From Ischnura elegans (taxonomy: Eukaryota; Arthropoda; Insecta; Odonata; Coenagrionidae), in contig NC_060250.1 of the NCBI RefSeq assembly GCF_921293095.1, positions 113,098,629-113,162,628 on the forward strand: a stretch of 64,000 nucleotides of DNA, given 5' to 3'. A model generated the notes under the pieces. The model was not told the DNA's origin and did not search any database. It was given only the letters and a program-made list of their open reading frames with translations. Positions 35,301-46,583 of this stretch are shown here, in pieces. The first letter of the stretch is position 1; each line of letters begins with the position of its first letter. The translations under genes were made by a program, and so were the position numbers.

Positions 35301-36279
35301 TAGCAGGACGCCTATGCTGCATTGAACTTGCTAGAGAGGTTTAGGAAGCAATTGCCTGGTAATTGGAAACAAGTTTTCTTGATCGACTCCAGAAAGAGCC
35401 CACAACCCCTTTCTCCCTGTAATTTGTCACGATAGACCTACCCAGGCTTCAAACACATTTTCACCCACGTGTCATGCACTTTTAACAAAGTTCAACAGCT
35501 AATGCTGACAATGGTCTAGTTGGACACTGCCCTGGGCACTGAAATGTCCCCACCTCTTACCTCCTGTTAAGAAAAGCTCACAACTATGCGCATGCACTGA
35601 TAGTGCCACTGGATGGCGTATGTGCATCAGAAACATACCATTTACCAACTACCATGTTTACCACTTGGTTCAAATCAAACATGGTTCAAAGTGAGTTAAC
35701 CCATATCCAGCAAAAGCAATGAAAATCTGGTCACAGTTAGACTGACATCGTGTAAAACAGTACCAGTATTCATTCAACTTCAGGGAATCTCCCAAAATAA
35801 GCCTATATACATATTAAGCAAGATAAAATGATAAGAGAAAGAATATTATACTTAAGTTAGGCTGACATCAATAAATGACATTAATACGAATAAATATTCC
35901 AGCTGATGTAAATTGACTAAAGCATAAAGTATGACTGATGTACAGGTGGCAAATTTTGGACAACATCATATTTCAAAGTTACTGAATGCGTTGTAAAATA
36001 AAAAAGGGTTGTACAAGGAAAAATAACCATAGGGATGTAACAGAACTGGCTTGGAATCGGAGAAATCGAGTAGTTACGCCATTATCAGACTTATTATTAA
36101 TATATTATAATATTTAGACAGTACAAACAAAAAATTGAAACCACCATAAAAATATTGCGAAGAAAAACGTGGAAATCTGGGAGAGAGTGGCTCAAATAGG
36201 AGCGAGGATAGCTGCAAAGAAGGGTACTACGAAATGACAACAAGAAACACAGGATATATACTAATGATTTGATACCTAC
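35301..36279. other. BLTP2 intron, no feature recognised
   Basis: AT-rich intronic sequence without coding or repeat structure that I can support. Confidence 0.5.
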
Positions 36280-36462
36280 TTTGGAAATTTCGTGTAGGCG
36301 ACATGGAGATAGTTGCTTTACTTCTTCTCCTTGGCATGCATCATTACTCGTTGATCTGATAACCGGCGCTCGAATACTCTTTACCACACTTAATCCTTGG
36401 ACACAAATACGAAATTTTTCTCTTCCCTCGCCAGGAAATAACAAATAAAGAGTACTGATGTC
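36280..36462 (-). CDS. BLTP2: BLTP2 (hobbit) coding exon 3
   Basis: Acceptor CTTTTTTCTATATAG, donor GTAGGTATC, exactly 61 codons in phase 0. DISTLYLLFPGEGREKF followed by RICVQGLSVVKS fits the human stretch IDNLWISS..VALCFGEVRI. The second half is a polar loop (RSTSNDACQGEEVKQ). It follows exon 2 without a phase change. Confidence 0.72.
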
Positions 36463-36576
36463 CTATATAGAAAAAAGATAAAATATTAGAGCCTAAAGGT
36501 TTAATTGAAGTATCACACCAATGAGCTTCACGATGTCATAATAAACGACGTAATGACATATTATATATATATTCAC

Positions 36577-36697
36577 CAGAGTATATTGAGGCAAAAATAT
36601 TTTAATTCCACGAAGACCCAGAAGCATTAACCCTTCTATTTCCACATCTAAATTAAGAGCTGTTTTACACGACCAAACGATGAATTTCAAGAGAAGG
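36577..36697 (-). CDS. BLTP2: BLTP2 (hobbit) coding exon 2
   Basis: Acceptor TTTGTAATTACAG, donor GTGAAT, 121 bp. Its first base completes the arginine codon left open by exon 1. The peptide LLLKFIVWSCKTALNLDVEI continues with EGLMLLGLRGIKIFLPQYTL. It lines up well with the human N terminus (RWLVVRLATKWCQRK, then LKIGSFRFFWIQNVSL). These are the end of the membrane anchor and the first groove strands. Confidence 0.78.
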
Positions 36698-36790
36698 CTG
36701 TAATTACAAAATGGTTGGATACAATTAATGAAAAACAATCTCAGAAAAATGAACTCGTATTCAAGGCCATGGTCACATTCTTCGGCTCAC

Positions 36791-36846
36791 CGAAGGATGA
36801 TCGGAATGAACAAAATGACAGCCAGTAAGACTTGAAAAATTTCCAT
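36791..36846 (-). CDS. BLTP2: BLTP2 (hobbit) first coding exon, membrane anchor
   Basis: ATG at 36846, 18 codons MEIFQVLLAVILFIPIIL plus two bases, then donor GTGAGC. This is a hydrophobic N-terminal anchor as in BLTP2/hobbit, where it holds the protein in the ER. Splicing to exon 2 gives arginine then LLLKF with no gap. The start is chosen because the frame upstream gives no better methionine and the family begins right before its membrane segment. Exons 1-3 together give 120 residues. Confidence 0.7.
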
Positions 36847-37189
36847 CTTTGAGTGATCCCGGATGCCAGAAGTGTTTGTACTGTCGGATTGAAAATTCGT
36901 AAGCAACAGGTGTTTTGCAGATGACCGAACTAGATAGGTAATATGGAAAACTCCTCACTCCCGTTGCAAATGCGGTGCGAATGCCCCAACAAAGACCAAC
37001 ATGCCCCTGATCCCTATCACGATCAAAGGATGTGTCAACTCCAGCTGCCGTTTAATACATATGCTCCCTACCTTAGCTAATGAAGGACATTAACACGGAT
37101 ACTTTAATTAGCTAAATTTCTAATGTTTGCAAGCAATCCGTAAATAAAATCCCAATGTTTTGAAAATAAAATGCAACACACTAACTAAT

Positions 37190-37500
37190 TAAGCTGACAA
37201 ACTCAAACCATCAAGATCCCTTAAAAATAACCACCAAATAACGCTGCACCCTAATCCAAGCAACCCCACTGGACACGCTGGACTATCGGAGGTTCTCCCA
37301 TGCACCCGTATGCACCGAAACGCTGACTCCGTAAACATAAACATTCTCGAAAGTTCTTGAGCCTCGCCTCCCTCGCCTCCATCCGGAGCCAGCTTTTCCC
37401 TTCGGCCGGCTAGCTTGGCTCCGCCTACCACCTTCTCCTTCTTTCGAGGTCCAATCAGGTGGTAGATGAGGACCAATAGAAGCAATGCGCCATTTGAAGA
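37190..37500 (-). promoter_or_regulatory. Probable BLTP2 promoter / 5' region
   Basis: This stretch is clearly richer in G and C than its surroundings and lies 340-650 bp upstream of the BLTP2 start codon. It contains GTCCAATCAGG (about 37451) and GACCAATAG (about 37470) as CCAAT boxes on the plus strand, and GCGCCATTTG near 37488. I see no TATA box at a sensible place. A transcription start cannot be fixed from sequence alone. The open frames here (37189-37555) look like by-products of composition. Confidence 0.5.
37343..37361. promoter_or_regulatory. Heat-shock element
   Basis: ATTCTCGAAAGTTCTTGAG contains TTC..GAA..TTC in perfect 5-bp alternation plus a fourth near-match GAG. Three alternating nGAAn units are the classic HSF binding site. 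It lies in the probable BLTP2 promoter. Confidence 0.55.
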
Positions 37501-38043
37501 GCGGTTCGAAAGTTTTCTGTAACGTTATCACAATTTTATGTGATTCATTCATCATATTATCATCAAAAACCTATAATGAACAGTAAAGAAAGCAAAGTTA
37601 TGTATATAATATTCTCAATACAAGAAAATGTACTAAATAACATTGAACTGATAAAAATTAGTCATAAAAAAATGGTTTCCACAAGGTTTTTACGATAGTT
37701 CTCACAGCCGGCGCGGCGTGGCGCACCGTAGAATACGCTCAGCCACAGACATGCATGAAAACTCGATATCAGATAACGATAATTTGTTTTACTGATTATA
37801 AACGATTACGATGAATAATATTGGGAATCTTAATATTAGGCATGATAAAAATATCAAGAGCCGATGTTTTTGAACGAATGACATACCGTGTTATTTTACA
37901 GGGAAGCACTTTTCTAGCGTAAAATATATCGTGATATTTCCAATGGGAGCAATTTTTCATCGGGTCCGGGTAATCATCTATTGCCAATGTTCAAAACTCA
38001 ATATGGAATTTCGGATAAATGTAAATTCAGTGATAATTCAGGA
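37501..38043. other. Upstream of BLTP2, no gene recognised
   Basis: AT-rich DNA upstream of the putative promoter. No divergent gene start was recognised. Confidence 0.45.
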
Positions 38044-38339
38044 CAGGGGCGCAGCTAGGAATTAAGGCAAGGGGGGGGGGGGTTTCAGGTGCAACCAATA
38101 CTGGGGTGTCTCGGGGCATGGCATACCCGCCAGGGTAAGTGGGAGGTGCGAGGGCCCTCCGCCAGGAAAAAATTAAGATAAATGGTTAAAAATTGTGAGT
38201 TTTACGGCCTTCTGAGCGATATTTTATTGATCCTTACCCTATTCTATCTGTAATATTAATCCAATGAAATAAAATAGATAAAACTTTTTTTATTTAATAA
38301 AAAAAAAATAAAAAAAAATAAAAAAAATAGATAAAACTT

Positions 38340-39618
38340 TTAGGACCATTAGCCTGACTACACATGCGTCGAAGATACTGACAAGGATCATCTATAGAAG
38401 AATAGAACGAAAAGCAGAAGAGTACTTGGATGAGGACCAATTTGGATTCAGAAAAAACAAAGGCACAAGAGAAGCAATATTGGCCCTAAGACTGCTCATA
38501 GAGAAGAGAATGGAAAAGAACAAGCCACCGTTCATTGCGTTTGTGGACTTAGAGAAAGCATTTGACAACGTGGATTGGAGCACAATGCTCGGAATCCTAA
38601 AGGAAATCGGGGTTCTTTATAATGACAGAAGAATCATCCACAGTTTATACAAAAACCAAGTAGCCGTGATAAAATCAGGGCCCAGCTGTGAAGAAGCAAG
38701 AATTAAGAAAGGAGTGCGACAAGGCTGTACATTGTCACCCGTAATTTTCAACGTTTACATTGAGAAAGCCATTAATGAAATCAAAGAAAATGCATTGCGA
38801 GTGAATATTCATGGAGAAAAATTAGCATGCTAAGATTTGCCGATGACATAGCCGTTATAGCAGAAACAGAGACGGATTTGAAAAATATTCTAGTTAATAT
38901 GGGTAGGGTAATGGGTAGATATCAACTGAAAATAAGCAGAAAGAAAACCAAGATCTTAGTATGCAGCAGAAGAGAAGAAGTCAAGACTAACATTAAAATA
39001 GGGAAGCAAAAACTGATAGAGGTGGATGAATTCTGTTATTTGGGAAGCAAGATAACTAGTGACGGGAGAAGTAAGAAAGAAATTATCAGCAGAATAGCCC
39101 AAGCGAAGAGAGCATTCCACCAAAAGAGAGACCTGCTTACAGCAGGAAACTTAAGTATGGAAGTAAAGAAACAATTTATAAGATCCTACATCTGGAGTAT
39201 GCTCCTATTCGGAAGTGAGGCATGGACAATGACCGCAGCGGAGAAAGCAAGGATAGAGGCCTTCGAAATGTGGTGCTACAGAAGAATGATGAAAATCAAA
39301 TGGATCGACAGAGTTAGTAACAAAGAAGTCCTAAGAAGAGTAGGAGAGAAGAGAAGCCTCATGAAAACCTTAATAAGAAGACGGAACAACCTTATAGGCC
39401 ACATCCTGAGACATGATGGCCTGATGAAGATAATCGTCGAAGGACAAGTGGAAGGTAAGAATGGAAAAGGAAGACCTCGAACAAAATATATGGAACAAGT
39501 GAAGAGAGATGTGAAAGAGAAGAAAAACGTAGGTGTGAAAATATTAGCTGAAAGGAGAATAGAGTGTAGAGCTGCGTCAAACCAATCCTAGGATTGTTGA
39601 CCAATGATGATGATGACG
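38340..39618 (+). mobile_element. 5'-truncated RTE-like LINE insertion
   Basis: An 11-bp duplication AGATAAAACTT flanks the insert (38329-38339 and 39619-39629). The 5' end starts inside the reverse transcriptase. The 3' end is a short GATGATGATG repeat rather than poly(A), as is usual for RTE-type elements. The encoded protein is described separately. Both the truncation and the simple-repeat tail point to target-primed reverse transcription. Confidence 0.9.
38342..39591 (+). pseudogene. RTE-like reverse transcriptase, one frameshift
   Basis: The protein lacks the endonuclease and the RT start, entering at RTISLTTHASKILTRIIY. It then shows DQFGFRKNKGTREAI, the RT palm block VDLEKAFDNVDW, VRQGCTLSPVIFNVYIE, and the catalytic FADD box in MLRFADDIAVIAE, followed by YLGSKITSDG and the C-terminal LFGSEAWTM and FEMWCYRRMMKIKWIDRV blocks. 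A frame change of one base at about 38827-38833 separates the two reading frames immediately before FADD. The rest is open to a stop at 39591. Apart from this and the 5' truncation the gene is well preserved, suggesting a young insertion. Confidence 0.92.
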
Positions 39619-39708
39619 AGATAAAACTTAAAACATTGTCTGAGCTCTGGGGAGGGGTTTATCCCCCCCTAACCCCCCCCCCCCCCTCGCTGCACTACTG
39701 ATTCAGGA

Positions 39709-41090
39709 TACATAGTCCAGGCCTAGCCCCACTGCACTGTAAGGGTGGATTGATTTTTTACAAGATAATGTTAAACATTTTTATTTGCCAATGAAAGAAG
39801 TTTATTAACACGAAAGGGCAGTACCAGGATTTTTTCTGGGGGAGGGGGGGGCAAGGGCCTGATAGATTAACTCTAAAATAACGTTTTCAAATAACTCATT
39901 CAAAAAGCAGATGTAAAAATGGAAAATATTACGAAGCACATTTTGGGGCCAGATAAAGACTTGGTTGTTGTGAATCAACTATGTCTAATTCATTTTGCAT
40001 GGCATATATAGATAAAGTCACAAGTGCGTAGCTTTTATCCATGCTCGTTGGTTACTGTTTGAAGGTGTTGATAAATATTGGTGCAAAAATTAAGATACTA
40101 ATTTTGTAGAGAAATTTAAGCCTGAATGAGCGAATATGTCTAAAGCTATTTTTTAAATATAATGTTAAACAATTTTTTTCTTCCATATAAATCAAATGAC
40201 CAATTAAAACTGCCGGGTAGAGAAAAAAATAACAGGTAAATGTTATTATACATATTTGATATTTTATTTATTTTGATCTTTATATTAGAGAAGCTGTAGG
40301 TAAAAAAAATATGTATATCTGTAACTGTCAAATAATAATGGACCCAATGATTTATTCAATTATTTTTTGTGCTTTTTTTCTGAGTGATTATGTGTTCAGG
40401 GACTCATAGAAATACTAATAATATAAATAATTACAGCTTCATAAATAATACCAACTTCTGCACTCTTAAGGTAACAAATACAAAATGAGCTATTAAGGTT
40501 AACTCTAAAATATTTAAGTTATTTAAATGCTGCTGATATTTGACGCGAAGCCGAACTTGAATTCATCAGTCTATCCGAAAACTCCCTTCACGTGACAGAT
40601 GAGCTAGGGTTTGAAATATCAACACAGAGAACATGCATACGTCATAGAAACAGAAGTAAAGGGCCCGCAGAAAATCCAGAAGAATATTATAGGAGATCAA
40701 TTTCCCACCTTTTTTGTATCATTTTATTTCACAGGTAGATTTATGATAGACATCTGAGGTTTCCGTGCAGTCCTTCCTCTTGATCCAACCTATCTAGATT
40801 CGCGACTCGTCAAGAACTGCTACGGGAGTAGAGAAAGCGTTACACAGATGTTAAAGAATTTGGTTGGGAGCCGCGAGAGACTCGGAGGCTGCGCGCTAGG
40901 CTTAGATTGCTTGAGCAATAGGGAAATTGCATACTTTTTATAAACAGTATGCTGATATACTACAGTAAACACTTAGTACTGCAATATACTTTTTTCCGCT
41001 TAAAATTCAGTTTATACACTAGAAAATGACTCCCAAAAGTCTCCCGAGTTTCGCGGGCTAAAAAATACCGCCCCCACTAATCTTAGGCCG
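39709..41090. other. AT-rich spacer, no gene recognised
   Basis: Contains a one-ended G-rich repeat fragment near 39818 (CAGTACCAGGATTTTTTCTG). No exon or RNA gene was recognised. Confidence 0.45.
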
Positions 41091-43398
41091 TGACGTCATA
41101 GTTCAGTAGGAGTCCAAGATCCAAGCCCAGTAACTGCAGCACTGCAGGTTTGGAAGAGCCACGTTGCGTTTAAAGGAGAACATGGCTGAAATAAGGAAAT
41201 ATTACAAGTGGTGCATTTTTCCTCTGTACAATAAAACCCCAGAAAACATTTTCGTCTGCATTCCCACGGAGGAAATTAGAAGAAAAGCCTCGATGCATGA
41301 TGCGATGCCCCTGTCGGGATGAGCGTTACGGAAAAATGAGAGTATAATAAACGGAATGATAAACCCGTGTGCTATGTGAGCGAAGATAACTTTAATATAA
41401 ATAACATTTCCATATTTCATCGACTGAATAACTTGAAACTGAGATTTTTCGATGATTCGGCCGCCGTAGAATAAAAACTCAACTTCTCAACAAAAATCGA
41501 GATAGGTGTTTCTCGATGGTTACGATGGACTCAAATTATTTATGGCACTTGTTCAATTTCAGTTACGGAAGGACATAGAAAATTCCATGATGTTTAGAAT
41601 CAAGGGAGGAAATATGAAAATATAGAGCAACGTTGATCCTCATGCATTCGAGTGCCAGCCAAGAAGACAGCGTTTTCTTCTACTGTCGGCGTCAAAATGA
41701 TGTGCCGCTGTACTTTGCAAATTTATATCCTGGCTTCACTGCATGCTATAATAATGAACTATACGTCATTTTAAAGGAAATTTTATCCTAAATTCTGATT
41801 TATTTTATTACAAAAAAATTCAAAAATGTAGACACGGCCAGTGCAATAAATGACTCCGCGCACCGAAAAATTAGCCGTTTTGTCAACTTCATGAACTTTG
41901 GAACTCAACCTAATGAAAACTACTACGTCTACAGCATTCATCTTCCACATTAATTTTACACTCATCAGTGCGGATTAATAAAATGGCTTTTGGGTATTTT
42001 TAGAACTTATATTTTGTTATAAATTAATGAAAATATTTAAACATTATCTTGTCCCACAGTTTACCCCGAAAGATAAAGGAAGTTGTAGATGGAAAAAGAA
42101 TGGAATCCAGAGGTGGTCACAAAAAATTAATCGCAGCATTCTTTGATTTTATTCTACGCCGTTGCTTGCTTTTCAGAAAAAGTTGAGTCACAAGAGGAAT
42201 GTTCCGCGGCCCTTGATTTGGAAACTGTGGAGATAGAGGAAGACGTGTGGATCAGCAATTTCCATTTAGTTGGTTGTCAGGATAAACCAAGGATCCATTT
42301 AAAGGTTGTCAGGCCATCGTATAAAGATAGGACTGATGTGCACCACAGGGGAAATGGGGTGTTTGAGGGAAAGTCAAACCCAAAGTTGCCCAAAGAATGT
42401 GCAGTTCTATGTTGCTCTTTCCCCAGTTAAAACCAAATAGAAATTGGATTGGGATGATATTTTCACCACGGGTTCCAGTGATAGTGAGAGTGCAGGTGAT
42501 CACGGTCATCGTCGAAGGTCATCCCTCTAGGATTTCCGATACGGAATTTTTAAGTGACAACCGATCGCAATGACGATGAGCTCGCCTTTAGAGTAGGTTT
42601 CAGATATATCGTGAGAAAAGCTCCCAAAATGTATTAAAGACTGTTTGGAAAATATTCACATTTTAATGCTACTTTAGGAAGGCTGTCATTGCAAAAGTAA
42701 CTTCTTAATACCTGAGGACGTTGTGTTTATTATATTGATCGAAGTGCGATTGACCGATTCTTTCTGCAGAATAGAAAGTGGCTTCAGGGTTTTTGAGTCA
42801 CAAGATGGTAGATTGTGTTGGAAGTTCGTCTATATTATCGCTACTAAATTGAAACATTGATAGTCTGGCTTCCTCAGAGCTTCCTGTCGCCCTCCAGGCA
42901 AGGTATTTTTAAGTTGAAAGTATCATCGACAGCTTCGAGGTGGAAATAAGTTCACCATAAGACTCTCTACCGGACTGCCAAAAGAATACACATTTCACAT
43001 GAGTATACGCTTTCGCCAATATTATACGCAAGTCTCACTTTGTTATGAACTATAAAACATTTCAGATGCACATCAGCTACCTTTCCATTTCTCGGCATCC
43101 ACTTTCGGCGCCGACGAAGTCTACAGTTTCACTAAAATACCCTGTTATCATGATGGAATCAGTAACAGGAAGCTTGCTGGGATCAGCCTAGGAATAACCA
43201 TATTCCTTCATCTTTACGCAATCTATCGCTTTCAATGGAGGAGAAATAGATCAAATAATAGCCCTGAAGTCACAATGAACAACTCCGGTACGTCTGCACT
43301 TCAATAAATGAATCATAACCACGCCGTCGCTTGTATTCAAGTATGCAACCTCTACTATGGCCGTGCCGCCGTGCCTCCTCGTACTGAACTATGACGTC
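41091..43398 (+). mobile_element. Decayed THAP/DDE transposon
   Basis: A perfect 18-bp inverted pair, TGACGTCATAGTTCAGTA at 41091-41108 and its inverse at 43381-43398, brackets remnants of a THAP plus DDE (Harbinger-superfamily DDE_4 type) transposase. The true ends probably lie further out. No target-site duplication was determined. Confidence 0.6.
41182..43000 (+). pseudogene. THAP-DDE transposase remnant
   Basis: ATG at 41182 begins MAEIRKYYKWCIFPLYNKTP, then NIFVCIPTEEIRRK, which resembles a THAP zinc-finger start (the second cysteine of the usual C..C is lost). A CEDHF-like block survives as SEDNFNI. After stops and shifts, about 42705-42800 reads FLIPEDVVFIILIEVRLTDS, the helix-turn-helix found before the DDE domain. 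About 42880-42970 reads LPVALQARYF and VESIIDSFEVEISSP, the first catalytic block with its aspartate. Stop codons interrupt all parts. Family resemblance is from memory of insect transposases of this layout. Confidence 0.55.
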
Positions 43399-44800
43399 AC
43401 TTTTCTACCAGCCAATCATCGGGCGTTTTCGATTCTCACTTGCATTTGAAAATTCTCGTGAACTTTGATGCATTAAATATCGCAAACCACGTCATGAAAT
43501 AATAAAAAACTTTCACCGAGGTATGCAAACATATATTTTTATATAATTTTGGGGCTATTGATTATATCTGAAATATATGCAAGTTCCCTATTGAGTGTGG
43601 ATATCTTTAAGAGCGACGCGGAGATCATCATATTAGAACCCCACATTTCCACATACGGCAAAAACGATAACAATAAGAGAGATATTTAGGCGAACGGATA
43701 GGTGCTGGAATTCGTTTTTTTAATTTGTTATCCGTTATAAAATGAACGATTTGATGGAAGATTCAAATCCGCCGAATCCAAATCGTACAATGCATGAGGG
43801 CTCATGGGAGCCCTTCGAGGATACAACACACCGGGGCCAGGAACCAGGCCAGTGGCTCATACGCCCGGTCACCCGGGGAGGGGCTGGAGAGGAAGGAAAA
43901 AAGGATAGAGGCGCCGCCGATATGGGAGCCCGCCGACACCTCTGGGAGGGGATAGGAGCGGAAGGGAGGGGACGGGGAAAAACACCTCAACGCTATAGAA
44001 GCGAAAAGGGCCCACTAAATAGCGAAACCAAGCATACGCAATTAATTTTCTACCAATTCTAGTAGATTTTCCTATGAATCGATCGAATCGGTAGATTCCA
44101 CATTAATACGTACAATTCGTACATGTAATCGAAAACGTACAATTAATACGAACGATTTGAATTCGGCGTGACTGCGTTGATGCTACCCATGAAAGTCGGT
44201 GAATCATCAATAGATTCTGACGAATGGCCATACAGTTTGGCTATAAAAATGAACTCTTCACCATAATTACTATTGATTTGACTCCTAGGTATATGCAGTA
44301 GGTATGTTTTTTTTAGTGTGACGGAAATAAATATACTCTGATTTCGTTGAGCGTGATAAAATATTTTTCACAGAGTAATAAGTGTAATAAGTATTTTTCT
44401 GACTATATCAGTGAAATGAAAATTTTTGATGCACGGGAATTTTCTTCACTCTCACAATTTCATGTTTCAATAGGCATGAAAGTGTTTGATAAATAGTGAC
44501 ATGCAATGGAACAGTAAAAATACCAGTAATCTTACAGATTCGATTAACAGCTATTTACATGAAGAGTAATTGCATTTCAAAATTAATTCATCGCGAACTA
44601 CTAATTTTTTATAGCATAACATTCAGACAAATCGAGGAAGTTTTAAAATCTGAAAACAATTTGTTAGAGATGCCTTTAAAATAACAAATAATAATAACTG
44701 TGAATTGCTATCCGTCATAATATTTGCAGTAGTATATAATATAGCAATGCAGTAGGTTGACACATTCTCATGGATTCAAGTATGATTAATACATTACACA
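43399..44800. other. No gene recognised
   Basis: AT-rich except for 43790-44000, which is G-rich (CACCCGGGGAGGGGCTGG). A 106-codon frame at 43742-44062 lies over that patch but has a low-complexity composition and no domain. It is not annotated as a gene. Confidence 0.45.
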
Positions 44801-45060
44801 CAGAGGCGGGTATTGGGTGGAGGGCACGTCCCCCCCCAGACGCTTATAAATAGACAAGATTTTTAACACGGTTATCATTACTTTAGTTTTATTTTGTGTA
44901 TTACAGAGACTCAATCATTTCATTTCATTTTAATAACCTTCATATCAAAATAAAGAGAAAATTACCACAGTAATTGCTGTATATTGTATTTAATCTCAAA
45001 TATGAGAAGACCTGTCAGGCCCATGCGCCCACGCAGAAAAAAATCCTGGATCTGCTACTG
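44801..45060. mobile_element. hAT MITE, family II
   Basis: Starts CAGAGGCGGGTATTGGG and ends CCTGGATCTGCTACTG. Flanks ATTACACA and ATGACATA could be a diverged 8-bp duplication. The interior (GGGCACGTCCCCCCCCAGAC, then AAGATTTTTAACACGG) matches the element nested at 62585-62760. Confidence 0.7.
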
Positions 45061-45498
45061 ATGACATATGCATACAATGTATTCTCCATGGATTCAAGAC
45101 TCACGCAGATTCGAGATTCATATGGATTCGATATTCACATGGATTCGAGATTCCCACGTTTCATTCGGTTCATTATGAACGATTTAAAGAAGCGATTAAT
45201 TGCCACGAATCAAATACCATGAACCGAATACACCAAATGAACCGAAATTCCCACATCTGATTCACACAGTCACACTTGCGGTTGCACCGTGGTCATATAT
45301 CACGAGGGAGACTCACACGAACTCGTCGTATTTGTCTTAAGCATGGGACAGGAGAGAGAGAGAGAGAGAGTAGAGACGCGACCAGCGCCCCAGCGCATGC
45401 CGGCCGCATCATGATATACCTAGATGTACGCGAGCGTTGGGTGGGGCCCCGGAAACTCGGGGCCCCCCACAGCGTCCTCTGGTTGGCAGTTCTCTACA
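45061..45498. other. Direct-repeat patch and GA microsatellite
   Basis: About 45085-45150 repeats ATGGATTCGA/GATTCA words several times. 45349-45370 is a (GA)n run. No gene recognised; the frame 45276-45608 runs into a MITE. Confidence 0.5.
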
Positions 45499-45506
45499 CT
45501 ACACCC

Positions 45507-45780
45507 CAGTGGCGTAACTATGGGGGGGATGAGGGGGATAGACCCCCCCCCCAAAAACACAGAGAAATATATAAAATATTTAAACTATTGTCTAGTTTTG
45601 ATATGTAATCACTGCATCTGCTTCAAGTTAGATTTAAAGTGACAAAATGATACATTATGTATTTCCAGGTATATCGTTTTTCAACAAAATTTCCGGGCAC
45701 CTTGTTGCCGGGGGAGGGGGGATAGGTGGCTCTCCCAGGCTCCCCCATCCCCCCAAAGCTTATGTCTAGTTACGCCAGTG
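45507..45780. mobile_element. hAT MITE, family III
   Basis: Starts CAGTGGCGTAACTATGG and ends CTAGTTACGCCAGTG, with perfect duplications CTACACCC (45499-45506 and 45781-45788). 61061-61324 is a diverged relative. Confidence 0.9.
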
Positions 45781-45890
45781 CTACACCCTCATAGGGTAAA
45801 GAGGGTTATGAACTATGTAGTGCATTATCGACAATTTAGAGGACTCTGGGGCCCCCTGAGCACGGGGCCCTCGGCGATCGCTGACCACTG

Positions 45891-46583
45891 TAGGGCGGAT
45901 CGGAAAAATCGATTTTTTTCAAATCCATCTGGCCCAATGAAAAAAAGTTGTGGGACCGATCAAAAATAAGGCCTGAAAAATTTGAGACCTCTAGGTGAAC
46001 CCCTGACCCTCGCTCAAATGCTATTTAGGGGGGGAAGGTCGAAATTCGAAAAATTTAGTATTTTATGGTCATTTCCTATAGATTTTGCCGAGTTACTGCC
46101 CTTTTTGGGCAAAAATTTCGTGCATTTTGACGTATCTGTCACCGTTTAGCCACAAAATGCCTAATTTGAGTCCGCGCCCGCGAAGAAAATATTCCAACGC
46201 CCACGCAGCGCCGCGGATACAAGAGCCGCAAGCCGATCCCCTCCCCGCTCGCTTCTACCCCTCCCACGCCTCCAATACAGCAAAATTCATCCCGCGTATG
46301 CTGCTAGGAGGTCATTTATCTTTGATAATATAAATCGGAAGATGGTAGAAGGTAATAAAGGAAGCTTAGTGAGACGACTTGTCCCTTATTAGGCGCCTCG
46401 TCGGGGTTAAACAAATCGATGTTACCAACTTTTAGAGAAGCGATGAAATATTTTTAGATCCGAGAACGCAGGAAAGGAGCCTACGGTCCATAAAAAGGCC
46501 TCTCGAGTGGCTATGAAGGTTTGCCAACTTCGGATATGCGCTCCAATTTCGGCTTTGTCCGACAGATGTGATTAAATGGATTT
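45891..46583 (+). repeat. Left 693-bp inverted arm
   Basis: Pairs base for base along its length with 48224-48916, with very few differences (for example an extra TTT run versus TAT near the outer end). The first methionine of the central frame (46576) lies inside the arm, 8 bases from its inner edge. Confidence 0.9.

Larger units (their letters stand above)
38044..39700. mobile_element. hAT MITE, family I, copy C, split by a LINE
   Basis: The left part 38044-38328 starts CAGGGGCGCAGCTAGG. The right part, from about 39630 to 39700, ends CGCTGCACTACTG. Perfect 8-bp duplications ATTCAGGA flank the whole (38036-38043 and 39701-39708). Comparison with copy B shows that the LINE at 38340-39618 sits in the AT-rich middle. 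Confidence 0.9.

Noticed and set aside
37189..37555. Two overlapping minus-strand frames upstream of BLTP2
   Set aside because: They lie in the GC-rich promoter-like stretch, are rich in R/G/E by composition and do not join to exon 1.
43742..44062. 106-residue frame
   Set aside because: It follows a local G-rich patch and gives low-complexity protein without any motif.
46085..46333. 82-residue frame, found again identically at 48474-48722
   Set aside because: The two frames are the same DNA in the opposing 693-bp arms. No splice context or domain supports a protein.
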